Both the position numbers and the translations under genes were made by a program. Below are positions 16,593 to 24,219 of a DNA stretch of 52,467 bases, in pieces. The notes beneath the pieces are model-generated. The model was not told the origin of the DNA, did not search any database, and saw only the letters and a list, made by a program, of their open reading frames with translations. This stretch comes from Paucilactobacillus kaifaensis (GTDB taxonomy: Bacteria; Bacillota; Bacilli; Lactobacillales; Lactobacillaceae), in the NCBI RefSeq assembly GCF_005405145.1, contig NZ_BJDM01000012.1:1-52467 (forward strand), read 5' to 3'. Position 1 is the stretch's first letter, and each line of letters starts with the position of its first letter.

Positions 16593-17735
16593 ATGCGGGT
16601 TCAAGAAATTACTTTTAATTCAACAGATGATTTTAAAAGCTTAGTAATGAGGGATATGGGTGTTCGTTCTCAGCAGATCTTTCTTAAATTTGATTTGATG
16701 TCTACAGTTGAGACCCAAGAGTTGAGGGTGCTGCTGGACCAGTTTGATCTTGTTCAACAAACGACTAGATCTGTGGTGACTTGTTCGCTAACATTGGATT
16801 TGTTGCCAGTTCTTCGTGAGAGACTGTGGGACCTCTGGCAAGATGAAGGCCTAAACGGTAATTTAGAGTTGATTGAAAAGCACCATGCCATTTATTGGCA
16901 AGCGGGACGTTTTAACTTTAATGTAACCAAAAAGCCATTAATTTATGGAATTTTAAATGTGACCCCCGATTCTTTTTATGATGGGGGCAGATTTGAAGGC
17001 CAGTCGCAAATGATGGAACAAATTGAAAAGATGGTAGTGGCAGGTGCTGATGTAATTGAAGTGGGTGGACAAACGACGCGCCCTGGGTTTCACGAAATTA
17101 GTGCGGAAACTGAAATTAATAAAATTGTGCCAGCAATTAAGATTATTCAGTCTAAGTTTCCTCAAGTTGCAGTTGCTGTTGATACTTATAAAATAGAAGT
17201 CATGCATGCTGTAATCAATTTGGGCATTGACATTATTAATGATGTTAACGCGTTTGTAGATGACGAGCGCAAGTTGTCACTCCTTGCTTCTAGCAACGTG
17301 GGCTTACTGACAATGCACAGTAGTCGTAATCATGAGTACGAAAACTTAACTTATGAAATGAAACTTTTTTTTGAGCAAAATATTGCTACACTTGTTGCAC
17401 ATGGGATTGATCGCCAGCGAATTGCATTAGATCAAGGAATCGGCTATTCGAAAGTGGAGGATGGATATCAGGACTATGCGATGATGCGCAATATCGATCA
17501 ATTTAACTATTTAAAGCGGCCTATGATGATTGCCATTTCACGAAAAGGTTTTGGAGCAAAACTATTTGGGTTAGCTAAAGATGATCGCTTGCCAGTTACT
17601 TTAGTCGTGGAAGCATATATGTACTTACATGGTGGTAATATTTTGCGAGTTCATGATGTTACAGAAACGGTACAGTTGGTTAAAATGTTAGATACGATTA
17701 AACGTGGTGTGTGGCAAAAAGAAACAAAAGATTGA
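16593..17735 (+). CDS. folP: Dihydropteroate synthase with N-terminal extension
   Basis: A 380-residue protein whose last 270 residues are DHPS: GILNVTPDSFYDGG, EVGGQTTRPG (usually GGESTRP), DVNAF, ALDQGIGYSKV (usually DPGIGF), ISRKGFG and the closing RVHDV. It joins p-aminobenzoate to hydroxymethyldihydropterin pyrophosphate and is the sulfonamide target. About 110 residues precede the TIM barrel, a length common in lactobacillar FolP but of unclear role. ATG at 16593 follows GGAGG; the GTG at 16584 overlaps that site. It is the last gene of the operon, followed by a strong terminator. No pab genes are present. Confidence 0.94.
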   Translation: MRVQEITFNSTDDFKSLVMRDMGVRSQQIFLKFDLMSTVETQELRVLLDQFDLVQQTTRSVVTCSLTLDLLPVLRERLWDLWQDEGLNGNLELIEKHHAIYWQAGRFNFNVTKKPLIYGILNVTPDSFYDGGRFEGQSQMMEQIEKMVVAGADVIEVGGQTTRPGFHEISAETEINKIVPAIKIIQSKFPQVAVAVDTYKIEVMHAVINLGIDIINDVNAFVDDERKLSLLASSNVGLLTMHSSRNHEYENLTYEMKLFFEQNIATLVAHGIDRQRIALDQGIGYSKVEDGYQDYAMMRNIDQFNYLKRPMMIAISRKGFGAKLFGLAKDDRLPVTLVVEAYMYLHGGNILRVHDVTETVQLVKMLDTIKRGVWQKETKD

Positions 17736-17742
17736 TAGTTTT

Positions 17743-17787
17743 TAAAAAAGCGTTCAAATTATAGTCACTAATTTGAACGCTTTTTTA
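17743..17787. terminator. Strong bidirectional terminator after folP
   Basis: An 18-bp perfect stem (AAAAAAGCGTTCAAATTA with its complement) around a 7-base loop, placed between folP and the convergent YisL-like gene. A and T runs at both ends allow use in either direction. Confidence 0.92.
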
Positions 17788-17795
17788 TTAAAATT

Positions 17796-18128
17796 TCAAA
17801 GATAATAGCCACAAGCAAACGTTAAAATAAAAAATAGTGAGAGAATTGCCGACAAAGTAAATGTCATTTTGCGTTCTTGCTTTTGCGCAAACGACACTTC
17901 AATTAAGATTACTAGGCAAATTGCCAAAATAAACTTAAGTGTGGCTATCAGTGGAGCGGTAGGAAATACAAAGAACAGAATCACGCCGCCAGTGACTAAC
18001 AAAAGAAGATAGAATATGCGACTTAAAATCATCCACTTTTTAATGCGTTTTTGCGATTTAGCGGTTAAGCCAGTTATGACTGTTACAACTAGTAAAAGTA
18101 TTGTTCCTAAATGAATTAATGTCCACAT
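17796..18128 (-). CDS. YisL-like (DUF1516) membrane protein
   Basis: A 110-residue integral membrane protein with four hydrophobic helices. It resembles the YisL/UPF0344 (DUF1516) family: MWTLIHLGTILLLV start, a basic loop KSQKRIKKWM, and closely packed helices. Function unknown. The start follows AAGGAGAG at good spacing. It is monocistronic and convergent with the folate operon. Confidence 0.7.
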   Translation of the reverse strand: MWTLIHLGTILLLVVTVITGLTAKSQKRIKKWMILSRIFYLLLLVTGGVILFFVFPTAPLIATLKFILAICLVILIEVSFAQKQERKMTFTLSAILSLFFILTFACGYYL

Positions 18129-18332
18129 ACTTAGTGCTCTCCTTTTTAATCTATTTAGATTTTAACATGGTTTAACAATTTGAGTGCAAAGATTATGTAA
18201 AACTAATGAAAACGCCTTTTGTAACGATTTTGTGACTATTTGATTACAATGAAACTTTTCTCTTGTGTTTTCAAATGGATGGTCGTATACTTCCAATCAT
18301 TGTGTTAAATTCAACGGAGGAGGAGTACTTCT

Positions 18333-19784
18333 ATGCGCGATCTTACAAAGGGCAATCCAATCAAATTAATTTTGATGTTTACGATGCCACTATTTATTGG
18401 TAACTTATTTCAACAATTATACAATTTTTCTGATGTTTTGGTCGTTGGGCAAACCCTTGGTGTGAACGCATTAGCTGCGGTGGGATCAACGGGTAGCTTG
18501 AACTTTTTGATTATTGGGTTTGCATCTGGTTTAACAGCTGGATTATCAATTGTTACCGCACAACGCTTTGGTGCGCATGATTTTCGTGGTGTTCGCCGTA
18601 GTTTTGCTGCAAGCATTCTTATCAGTTTGCTTGTAACGATTGTGTTAACAGTTGGTAGTTTGATTTTTCTCGATCCAATTATGCACTTAATGAGTACTCC
18701 TGCAGATATTTACGCTAATGCCCGCACTTTTATTTCTATTATATTTATGGGAATTTTTGCTTCGGTGGCTTTTAATCTTCTTTCGAATGAAATTCGAGCA
18801 TTGGGTGATTCTAAAACACCACTTTGGTTTTTGATTATTGGAACATTAGTGAACTTGGTCTTAGAATTATTGTTTATTCTTGTATTTCATTGGGGTGTTG
18901 CAGGTGCCGGTTGGGCAACAGTGGTATCACAAGTGATTTCAAGTGTTCTCTGTGTGATTTACATCTATCGTCATATTCCAATGCTGCAAGTTCATCGAGT
19001 CGATTTTGTGAATGTTATTAAGGAATTTGCAGAACATGCTAAGTTTGGTTTTCCAATGGCTTTTCAATCATCAATTATTGCTATTGGTGCAATCTTTATG
19101 CAATCAGCTCTTAATGGCTTAGGTACTTCAGCAGTCGCAGCAACAACGGCGGCTTCTAAAATTGATCAGTTAGCAACGATGCCAATGATGTCATTAGGAA
19201 TTACAATGGCAACATTTACCGCCCAAAATATTGGAGCAGGAGAGTACGAGCGAATTATCAAAGGAGTTCGTCAGGCTTTAATCGTTTCAATTTCATTTAG
19301 TATTGTTGTCGGCGCTGCGATCATCATTTTTGGTCAACAAATGGTAATGCTTTTTGTTGGTAGCCAAGATGTTGAAGTATTGAAACTCAGTCAGATTTAT
19401 TTCAATATTGTCGGAAGCTCGTATTCACTATTGTCGATCTTGTTTATTATCCGATATACGCTTCAAGGACTGGGACAAAGCGTTGTTCCAACTATTGCCG
19501 GCGTTTCAGAGCTGGTAATGCGGTCGTTTAGTGCCATTATTTTGGCCGGAACATTTGGTTATGCTGGTGCTAGTTTCTCTGAACCATTGGCTTGGTTAGG
19601 ATCAACACTTGTGTTGATTGGGTCTTATCTAGCTGCCAACCGTAGATTGCATAAGTTACAAAGAATGCGTGAAATGGTTGAAACCACCACAGACCCAGCT
19701 GTGAAAAAAGAAGTCCAAACGCAGATGCGAAAGACACTCAAATTGCGTGGGGAAGCTCGATTGGCTGGGATGAGTGAAGCATAA
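18333..19784 (+). CDS. MATE-family multidrug/metabolite exporter
   Basis: A 483-residue transporter with 12 predicted helices and the MATE starting pattern LTKGNPIKLILMFTMPLFIGNLFQQLYNFSD... (first part MRDLTKGNPIKLILMF). Repeated MATE-type FQSSIIAIGAIFMQ and GxxxTAQNIGAG motifs are present in the second half. It exchanges a cation for an exported organic cation; substrate unknown. Preceded by GGAGGAGGAG, a very strong ribosome site. No dedicated regulator adjoins. The C-terminus has a charged cytosolic tail of about 40 residues. Confidence 0.9.
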   Translation: MRDLTKGNPIKLILMFTMPLFIGNLFQQLYNFSDVLVVGQTLGVNALAAVGSTGSLNFLIIGFASGLTAGLSIVTAQRFGAHDFRGVRRSFAASILISLLVTIVLTVGSLIFLDPIMHLMSTPADIYANARTFISIIFMGIFASVAFNLLSNEIRALGDSKTPLWFLIIGTLVNLVLELLFILVFHWGVAGAGWATVVSQVISSVLCVIYIYRHIPMLQVHRVDFVNVIKEFAEHAKFGFPMAFQSSIIAIGAIFMQSALNGLGTSAVAATTAASKIDQLATMPMMSLGITMATFTAQNIGAGEYERIIKGVRQALIVSISFSIVVGAAIIIFGQQMVMLFVGSQDVEVLKLSQIYFNIVGSSYSLLSILFIIRYTLQGLGQSVVPTIAGVSELVMRSFSAIILAGTFGYAGASFSEPLAWLGSTLVLIGSYLAANRRLHKLQRMREMVETTTDPAVKKEVQTQMRKTLKLRGEARLAGMSEA

Positions 19785-19843
19785 TTTGCTTATTGCGCGT
19801 ATTTTTGTTACTATTACTTGATTAATTTTATGAGGTGAACTTA

Positions 19844-20047
19844 ATGGAAGAATTTCAAATTGGTGATAATGTCAAATGTAAAAAGTTCGGTTCTTTAGAA
19901 CATGATTTTACCGGAGAAATCGAAAAGGTTTACGAAAACTCGGTGTTAGTGAACATCAAGGATTTCAATGAACTCGATCAAGTTGCAGTTACTGAATTAA
20001 ACCAACGTGCAATTGTTCGTAAGAGTGAAATTAAGAAAATTGCTTAA
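19844..20047 (+). CDS. DUF2187-family small protein
   Basis: A 67-residue SH3-like/KOW-type small protein. IGDNVKCKKFG ... GEIEKVYENSVLVNI ... QRAIVRKSEIKKI follows the DUF2187 (YkvS-like) pattern, in which a hydrophobic YENSVIV core is conserved. Function unknown. The start ATG at 19844 follows GAGGTGAA; an earlier ATG in the same frame overlaps no site. It may be cotranscribed with the MATE gene 59 bases upstream, and a terminator follows. Confidence 0.75.
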   Translation: MEEFQIGDNVKCKKFGSLEHDFTGEIEKVYENSVLVNIKDFNELDQVAVTELNQRAIVRKSEIKKIA

Positions 20048-20061
20048 ATAATATTCTTGAT

Positions 20062-20097
20062 AAAAAACATCCTCTAATTTTAAGAGGATGTTTTTTT
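20062..20097 (+). terminator. Terminator after the DUF2187 gene
   Basis: AACATCCTCT pairs with AGAGGATGTT around a short loop, followed by seven T. Confidence 0.88.
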
Positions 20098-20168
20098 GTT
20101 AACTGAGGTTTATCAGCAAAATTCGTATACACAGCATAAAATGGTTATGCTATAATAGTTAATGCATT

Positions 20169-20239
20169 GCGGGTGTAGTTTAGTGGTAAAATTCAAGCTT
20201 CCCAAGCTTGCGTCGCGAGTTCGATTCTCGTCACCCGCT
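20169..20239 (+). tRNA. tRNA-Gly(CCC)
   Basis: A 71-base tRNA. The acceptor stem GCGGGTG/CACCCGC, anticodon arm CAAGC-TTCCCAA-GCTTG with anticodon CCC, T-arm GCGAG-TTCGATT-CTCGT and discriminator T are all clear. It reads GGG only. CCA is not encoded. Confidence 0.96.
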
Positions 20240-20277
20240 TAGATTGCTTTAAACCTACTTAAATATGGCAAATCAAC

Positions 20278-20322
20278 AATATCTCTAATCGTTGTTAATT
20301 CAATGATTAGAGATATTTTTTG
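20278..20322 (+). terminator. Terminator after tRNA-Gly
   Basis: AATATCTCTAATC and GATTAGAGATATT pair perfectly over a 14-base loop, followed by TTTTT. Confidence 0.85.
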
Positions 20323-20640
20323 TCCTAAAATCGTGTTTTGGTTGAACTCGGTAAAGCACTTATCTAATTGTTTTAAGCAAGAAAGATTTTCTAGAAATGA
20401 GCAAAATAATTATTTATAGGATGACAGCGTATGAGTGCGACGCTAAAACTAAAAATTATGTTTTAATATTTGCTAGGAGCTTTTCTAAAGTTTTATAATC
20501 TGGCTTGAGGAATCCATCTATTCTATATGTTCTATAAATGAGTTTAAATTTGGACTTTTTATGAAATGTTAAATGTAAATTTACAGGTAGAAAGTAAATT
20601 AAGGCAGCGTTAGACAAATGACACCATAATTTAGAACAAA
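20323..20640. other. Gene-poor stretch with a possible coding relic
   Basis: No intact gene. On the minus strand, positions 20570 down to 20456 read as an open, protein-like C-terminus (LIYRTYRIDGFLKPDYKTL, then a stop at 20456-20458) with no in-frame Met and no ribosome site. It may be the decayed end of a lost gene. The rest shows nothing recognisable. Confidence 0.3.
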
Positions 20641-20641
20641 T

Positions 20642-20664
20642 AAAAAAGCCGGCGAACCGGCTTC
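20642..20664 (-). terminator. Terminator of the DUF378 gene
   Basis: On the minus strand AAGCCGG and CCGGCTT pair around a four-base loop, followed by TTTTTT, shortly after the DUF378 stop codon. Confidence 0.88.
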
Positions 20665-20673
20665 AAAAGGCAA

Positions 20674-20883
20674 TTAATCATCTCGTTTTCCCATGATAAG
20701 TGGGAAGAACTTAAGTGAGTAAAGGGCACATATTCCAACAACAATGTAGATAGCCTTAGAGAGGACAGCAGTTTGACCACCGAAAATAGTGGCAACTAAG
20801 TCAAAGTTGAAAAGGCCAACCAGTAACCAGTTAAGCCCACCAACTACTAGTAGACCTAGTGCAACGCTATCTAGAGTTTTCAT
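20674..20883 (-). CDS. DUF378-family membrane protein
   Basis: A 69-residue protein with two transmembrane helices. The pattern ALGLLVVGGLNWLLVGLFNFDLV and the following FGG...LSKAIYIVVGICALY is diagnostic of DUF378 (YuzA-like). Function unknown; likely a small envelope protein. AAAGGAG precedes the ATG. Monocistronic. Confidence 0.88.
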   Translation of the reverse strand: MKTLDSVALGLLVVGGLNWLLVGLFNFDLVATIFGGQTAVLSKAIYIVVGICALYSLKFFPLIMGKRDD

Positions 20884-21512
20884 AAAGAGTTCTCCTTTCT
20901 AACATAAATCAGCATTTGTGGAACAAATTAAGCGTAACAAAGAGTTTGAGGTCATATCAAGTTAAATGATTCAAGGGGATGAAGAACAATGAAGTTAATG
21001 ATGTATGCAAAATAGAGTAAATCAACTTTTATAAATTTTAAAGTGAAAGATTTTAATTTTTTGAACATTTATACGTTGTTTCTATTTATTTCAATTTAAT
21101 TGGGTTGTTCGTTAACATAGTACGAAACTGACTGTGTGCGTACCACTCAGGATGATTACATTGGATTGTAGATTTATGGGTTAGTTACGTGAAACCCGTG
21201 CAAAGAAGTGATCCGCTTGATTAGTTCATTCTTGTGTTTCCAATAACTGTGCTGTCGGCCGCGTTTTGTGTTAAGTTCTAAAGCATCTAGATATAGTAAA
21301 AATTTATTCAAGAACAAGGTATCGAAAATAGAACATCTAGAAATAATTAATGCTAAGTTGTCTTTATAGCAAGTTAATATGTATTGGCAATGGAGATAAT
21401 CTAACTTTTTTGGTTGTTTGTAAACGGTTAATTTGATATAGTTGAGGTATAGGATAAACTAATCGAATTAATAACTTTTACTTGAATTATTTATTTTGGG
21501 AGGAGCGTAATT
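20884..21512. other. Long non-coding stretch upstream of the surface-protein gene
   Basis: About 630 bases without a convincing gene on either strand. The far right holds a cre-like site and a probable promoter for the surface-protein gene, listed separately. No tRNA, repeat family or riboswitch was recognised in the remainder, which has slightly mixed base composition. Confidence 0.4.
21419..21460 (+). promoter_or_regulatory. Promoter with cre-like site for the surface-protein gene
   Basis: TGTAAACGGTTAAT (21419-21432) matches the cre consensus except at the last two bases. It abuts TTGATA (21433-21438), a -35 box placed 16 bases before TAAACT (21455-21460). Control of the surface protein by carbon source is plausible; both elements are modest matches. 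Confidence 0.4.
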
Positions 21513-22193
21513 GTGATGCTAAGATTGCAACGATTTTTGATTGCGAGTGCACTACTAGTTATCGGTGTGATGTTAGGAAGCTACTTGAATAGTGGATCTG
21601 TTGGGGCAGATGCGACAGATCCACTTGATAATTCCAGCACAAAATCAACTGGCGATGCTAGAACTAGTATAATCCTTTCAGAATCATTAACTACTGAAGA
21701 ACCTATTGTTGAAGTTCAAACAGTATCTCCACAAATTGTTGACGAAGATGGTAATAGTGAATCAACCAATAGTATGAAAGACAGTGAAAGTCAACAGACC
21801 ACTACTACAACAGATGCCAGCTTAGTGCAGTCAAGCGATAGCAGTACTAATGAAGTAAACAACAATAGTAACAGCGAGACTGGCACAAAAACAACCAAGA
21901 CAGAGAGCACTGATAAAAATGCAGCCGGTGTGACTAAAAAGTCTGATGTTACTGATTTAAAACCGGTTAAAATTGTACAAAGCAATGGAAGTAAGGTAGA
22001 AATTGCCCCAACGGAGATAAAGACTAAGCCTCAAAACACCGATAAAAAGAAAATTACTTCGGTTGCCAAATATGATAGTCAAGTATTACCAAAGACAAAC
22101 GAAACTCAAACTAAAGTTGTATTGATGTTATTAGGTGCTGGGGGACTATTTACTTGTGTATTACTCATTAGCATTTGTCGAAAATATAGTTAG
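21513..22193 (+). CDS. Sortase-anchored Ser/Thr-rich surface protein (LPKTNE signal)
   Basis: A 226-residue exported protein. An N-terminal signal segment (LQRFLIASALLVIGVMLGSYL) is followed by about 155 residues rich in Ser, Thr, Asn and Asp without a recognised domain, and a classic C-terminal sorting signal: LPKTNE at residue 192, a hydrophobic helix and the basic tail CRKYS. LPxTNE is a sortase-signal variant used by lactobacilli such as L. plantarum. The middle looks like a spacer or mucin-like stalk. The start is GTG 21513 or ATG 21516, after GGAGG; spacing slightly favours GTG. No sortase gene is nearby. Confidence 0.8.
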   Translation: MMLRLQRFLIASALLVIGVMLGSYLNSGSVGADATDPLDNSSTKSTGDARTSIILSESLTTEEPIVEVQTVSPQIVDEDGNSESTNSMKDSESQQTTTTTDASLVQSSDSSTNEVNNNSNSETGTKTTKTESTDKNAAGVTKKSDVTDLKPVKIVQSNGSKVEIAPTEIKTKPQNTDKKKITSVAKYDSQVLPKTNETQTKVVLMLLGAGGLFTCVLLISICRKYS

Positions 22194-22212
22194 GTTTAAA
22201 ATAGTTGTCTAG

Positions 22213-22246
22213 GGCTTAAAATCATTAATGATTTTAAGCCTTTTTT
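22213..22246 (+). terminator. Terminator after the surface-protein gene
   Basis: A perfect 14-bp stem beginning GGCTTAAAATCATT, directly followed by its complement and TTTTTT. It also marks the left limit of the T-box leader transcript. Confidence 0.88.
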
Positions 22247-22297
22247 GTAGCTGATGTTGACTTTTGTATTAGATGTGATTATTATGATAATTAAATT

Positions 22298-22561
22298 AAA
22301 ACGCTATGAGAAAGTTGAGTAATGATTTTAATTCTATCAGCGAGCTTTGGTTGGTGAAAGAAAGCAAGAATTAAATTATGAAAATCCCTTTTGAGCGATG
22401 TGGTGAACTAATAGTAATCCACATTGGGCACGCCCATTATCGTGTTAGCGTATCACATTTATTTGTCGTACGTGAAGAGGTTATTTTAGTGATGAGATAA
22501 CTATTTAAGGTGGTACCGTGCAAAGCACCCTTAATCCAAACTGGATTAAGGGTGCTTTTTA
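22298..22561 (+). ncRNA. T-box riboswitch, Ile (AUC) specifier, controlling brnQ
   Basis: A full T-box leader. Visible parts are stem I with the AGTAA bulge (near 22319), a distal arm TTTAATTCT/AGAATTAAA that encloses GGTTGGTGAAAG, and the T-box AAGGTGGTACCGTG at 22507-22520. A terminator follows: GCACCCTTAATCC/GGATTAAGGGTGC, then TTTTT at 22525-22561. By alignment with the argS leader in this window (GAAG-CGT-G against GAAA-ATC-C before the lower stem), the specifier is ATC at 22384-22386, Ile. Uncharged tRNA-Ile would turn on the transporter. Confidence 0.93.
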
Positions 22562-22582
22562 GCGTTAAAGGAGGTGGTGTAT

Positions 22583-22678
22583 TTGGAAGGTCAGATTAGT
22601 CAGATTAAGATGAGACATAGTAATTTATTCAAATTAATTGTGGAGGTACATATTAAATGCAAGAAGTTAAAGACTTAA
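22583..22678 (+). CDS. Possible leader peptide overlapping brnQ start, 31 codons
   Basis: A TTG codon stands eight bases after AAAGGAGGTG, one of the strongest ribosome sites in the window. From it runs a 31-codon frame (LEGQISQIKMRHSNLFKLIV at its start) that ends at TAA 22676-22678, 22 bases inside brnQ in another frame. It lies after the T-box terminator, so it is transcribed only on readthrough. It may couple translation to brnQ or be chance; no family is recognised. Confidence 0.35.
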   Translation: MEGQISQIKMRHSNLFKLIVEVHIKCKKLKT

Positions 22679-24066
22679 ATCCGAAACCATTATCAGTAAA
22701 ACAGTATTTAGTCGTCAGTTCAATGTTATTTGGCTTGTTTTTTGGAGCCGGTAATTTGATTTTCCCAATTCATTTAGGGCAACTATCAGGTGCAAATTGG
22801 GGCTTAGCAACTGTTGGTTTCTTGGTTACGGCAGTTGTTTTACCACTGCTATCTGTGCTGGCTGTTAGTGTCACTCATTCACAAGGTGTATATGATATTG
22901 GCCGACCGCTAGGCCCGGCATTTGCCTTAGCGTTTATGGTTTTGATTCATGCCACTATTGGACCGTTGTTCGGGACACCACGAACGGCAACAATTCCGTT
23001 TTCTGTTGGAGTTCAGCCGCTATTACCAACTAGCTTGGATCATGTGGGACTATTTGTCTTTTCAGCATTATTTTTTGGAGCAGCCTTTTTAGTTTCATTT
23101 AAAGAGTCAAATATTATGTCTAGTGTTGGAAAGGTACTTAATCCTCTATTTTTAGTACTTTTGTTCTCTGTTTTTGCACTGGGATTTATGTCACCAATCG
23201 GGTCAGCTGCAAAGCAGTCAGTTACCACTGCTTATCAGCATGCATCGTTTTTCAATGGCTTTTTGCAAGGTTATAATACAATGGATGCATTGGCCGGGCT
23301 GGCGTTTGGTGTAACGGTAGTAACTGCAGTTCGTCAGCTAGGAAAAACGTCTTCAAAGAGTAATGCGAAAGTTACTGCTAAGGCAGGAGTAATTGCAACA
23401 TCAATGATTGGGTTGATTTATGTTGGCTTGATTTGGCTAGGGGCAACCACACTTGGACGTTATAAACTATCTGCAGATGGTGGAGTGGCGTTCAATCAGT
23501 TGGTCACACACTATCTTGGTGGTGTTGGTCATACATTACTAGCAACTTTACTTACAGTGACATGTTTAACCACTGCTGTTGGACTGGTTGCGGCGTTTGC
23601 ACAGGACTTTCATAAACATTTTCCCAAAGTTAGTTATCGGCAATGGCTGGCTTTTATGTGCTTAGCTTCATTTTTAACTGCTAACTTTGGTTTAGATGAA
23701 ATTTTGTTATGGTCCACACCGATGCTAATGTTTTTATATCCGTTTGCAATGGCACTAATTTTATTGTCTGTTTGCTCTCCATTATTTAAGCGGGATCCTG
23801 TTGTATATGCATTTGTAGTTGTCTTCACTGCGGTCCCAGCGCTGTTGGACATGGTGGCAGCATTTCCACCAGTAGTCAGCCAAAGCGCGTTTGGTAAGGC
23901 GTTAGGCGGATTTCAACAAAATGTATTACCATTTGCCAGTTTAGGAATGGACTGGGTAGTTCCAGCAGTGGTTGGAGCAGTACTAGGACTTGGAATTCAT
24001 TTTCTAAAGCCAGTATTCTCACGTCAGTCTGTTGTTACTTCAGAGCATGCTAGCGCTACTAAATAA
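22657..24066 (+). CDS. brnQ: Branched-chain amino acid:cation symporter
   Basis: A 469-residue LIVCS-family transporter with 12 hydrophobic segments. FGAGNLIFPIHLGQLSG near residue 24, GPLFGTPRTATIPF and the YNTMDALAGLAFG stretch are BrnQ hallmarks. It imports Leu, Ile and Val with Na+ or H+. It has its own GTGGAGG site in addition to the upstream mini-frame. Expression is gated by the upstream Ile T-box, which supports uptake of Ile as the physiological role. Confidence 0.95.
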   Translation: MQEVKDLNPKPLSVKQYLVVSSMLFGLFFGAGNLIFPIHLGQLSGANWGLATVGFLVTAVVLPLLSVLAVSVTHSQGVYDIGRPLGPAFALAFMVLIHATIGPLFGTPRTATIPFSVGVQPLLPTSLDHVGLFVFSALFFGAAFLVSFKESNIMSSVGKVLNPLFLVLLFSVFALGFMSPIGSAAKQSVTTAYQHASFFNGFLQGYNTMDALAGLAFGVTVVTAVRQLGKTSSKSNAKVTAKAGVIATSMIGLIYVGLIWLGATTLGRYKLSADGGVAFNQLVTHYLGGVGHTLLATLLTVTCLTTAVGLVAAFAQDFHKHFPKVSYRQWLAFMCLASFLTANFGLDEILLWSTPMLMFLYPFAMALILLSVCSPLFKRDPVVYAFVVVFTAVPALLDMVAAFPPVVSQSAFGKALGGFQQNVLPFASLGMDWVVPAVVGAVLGLGIHFLKPVFSRQSVVTSEHASATK

Positions 24067-24091
24067 TAAAAATATATATCAACAAAATAAT

Positions 24092-24141
24092 AAAAAGACA
24101 TTTAGATTCTAGTCAATGCTTAGAAGCTAAATGTCTTTTTT
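24092..24141. terminator. Terminator between brnQ and the permease gene
   Basis: AAAAAGACATTTAG and CTAAATGTCTTTTT pair perfectly over a 21-base loop. The flanks allow termination of both convergent transcripts. Confidence 0.8.
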
Positions 24142-24219
24142 ATGTTACAAGTGATATTCGGTAAATACTAATGAAGTTGAAGTAAAAAGATAGTTTTTGT
24201 CCAGTTTATAGTAGAACGG

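Noticed and set aside
20884-21418. A hidden gene or structured RNA in the long gap before the surface-protein gene
   Set aside because: No frame with a ribosome site, no strong hairpin with a T-run and no known RNA motif was found on either strand.
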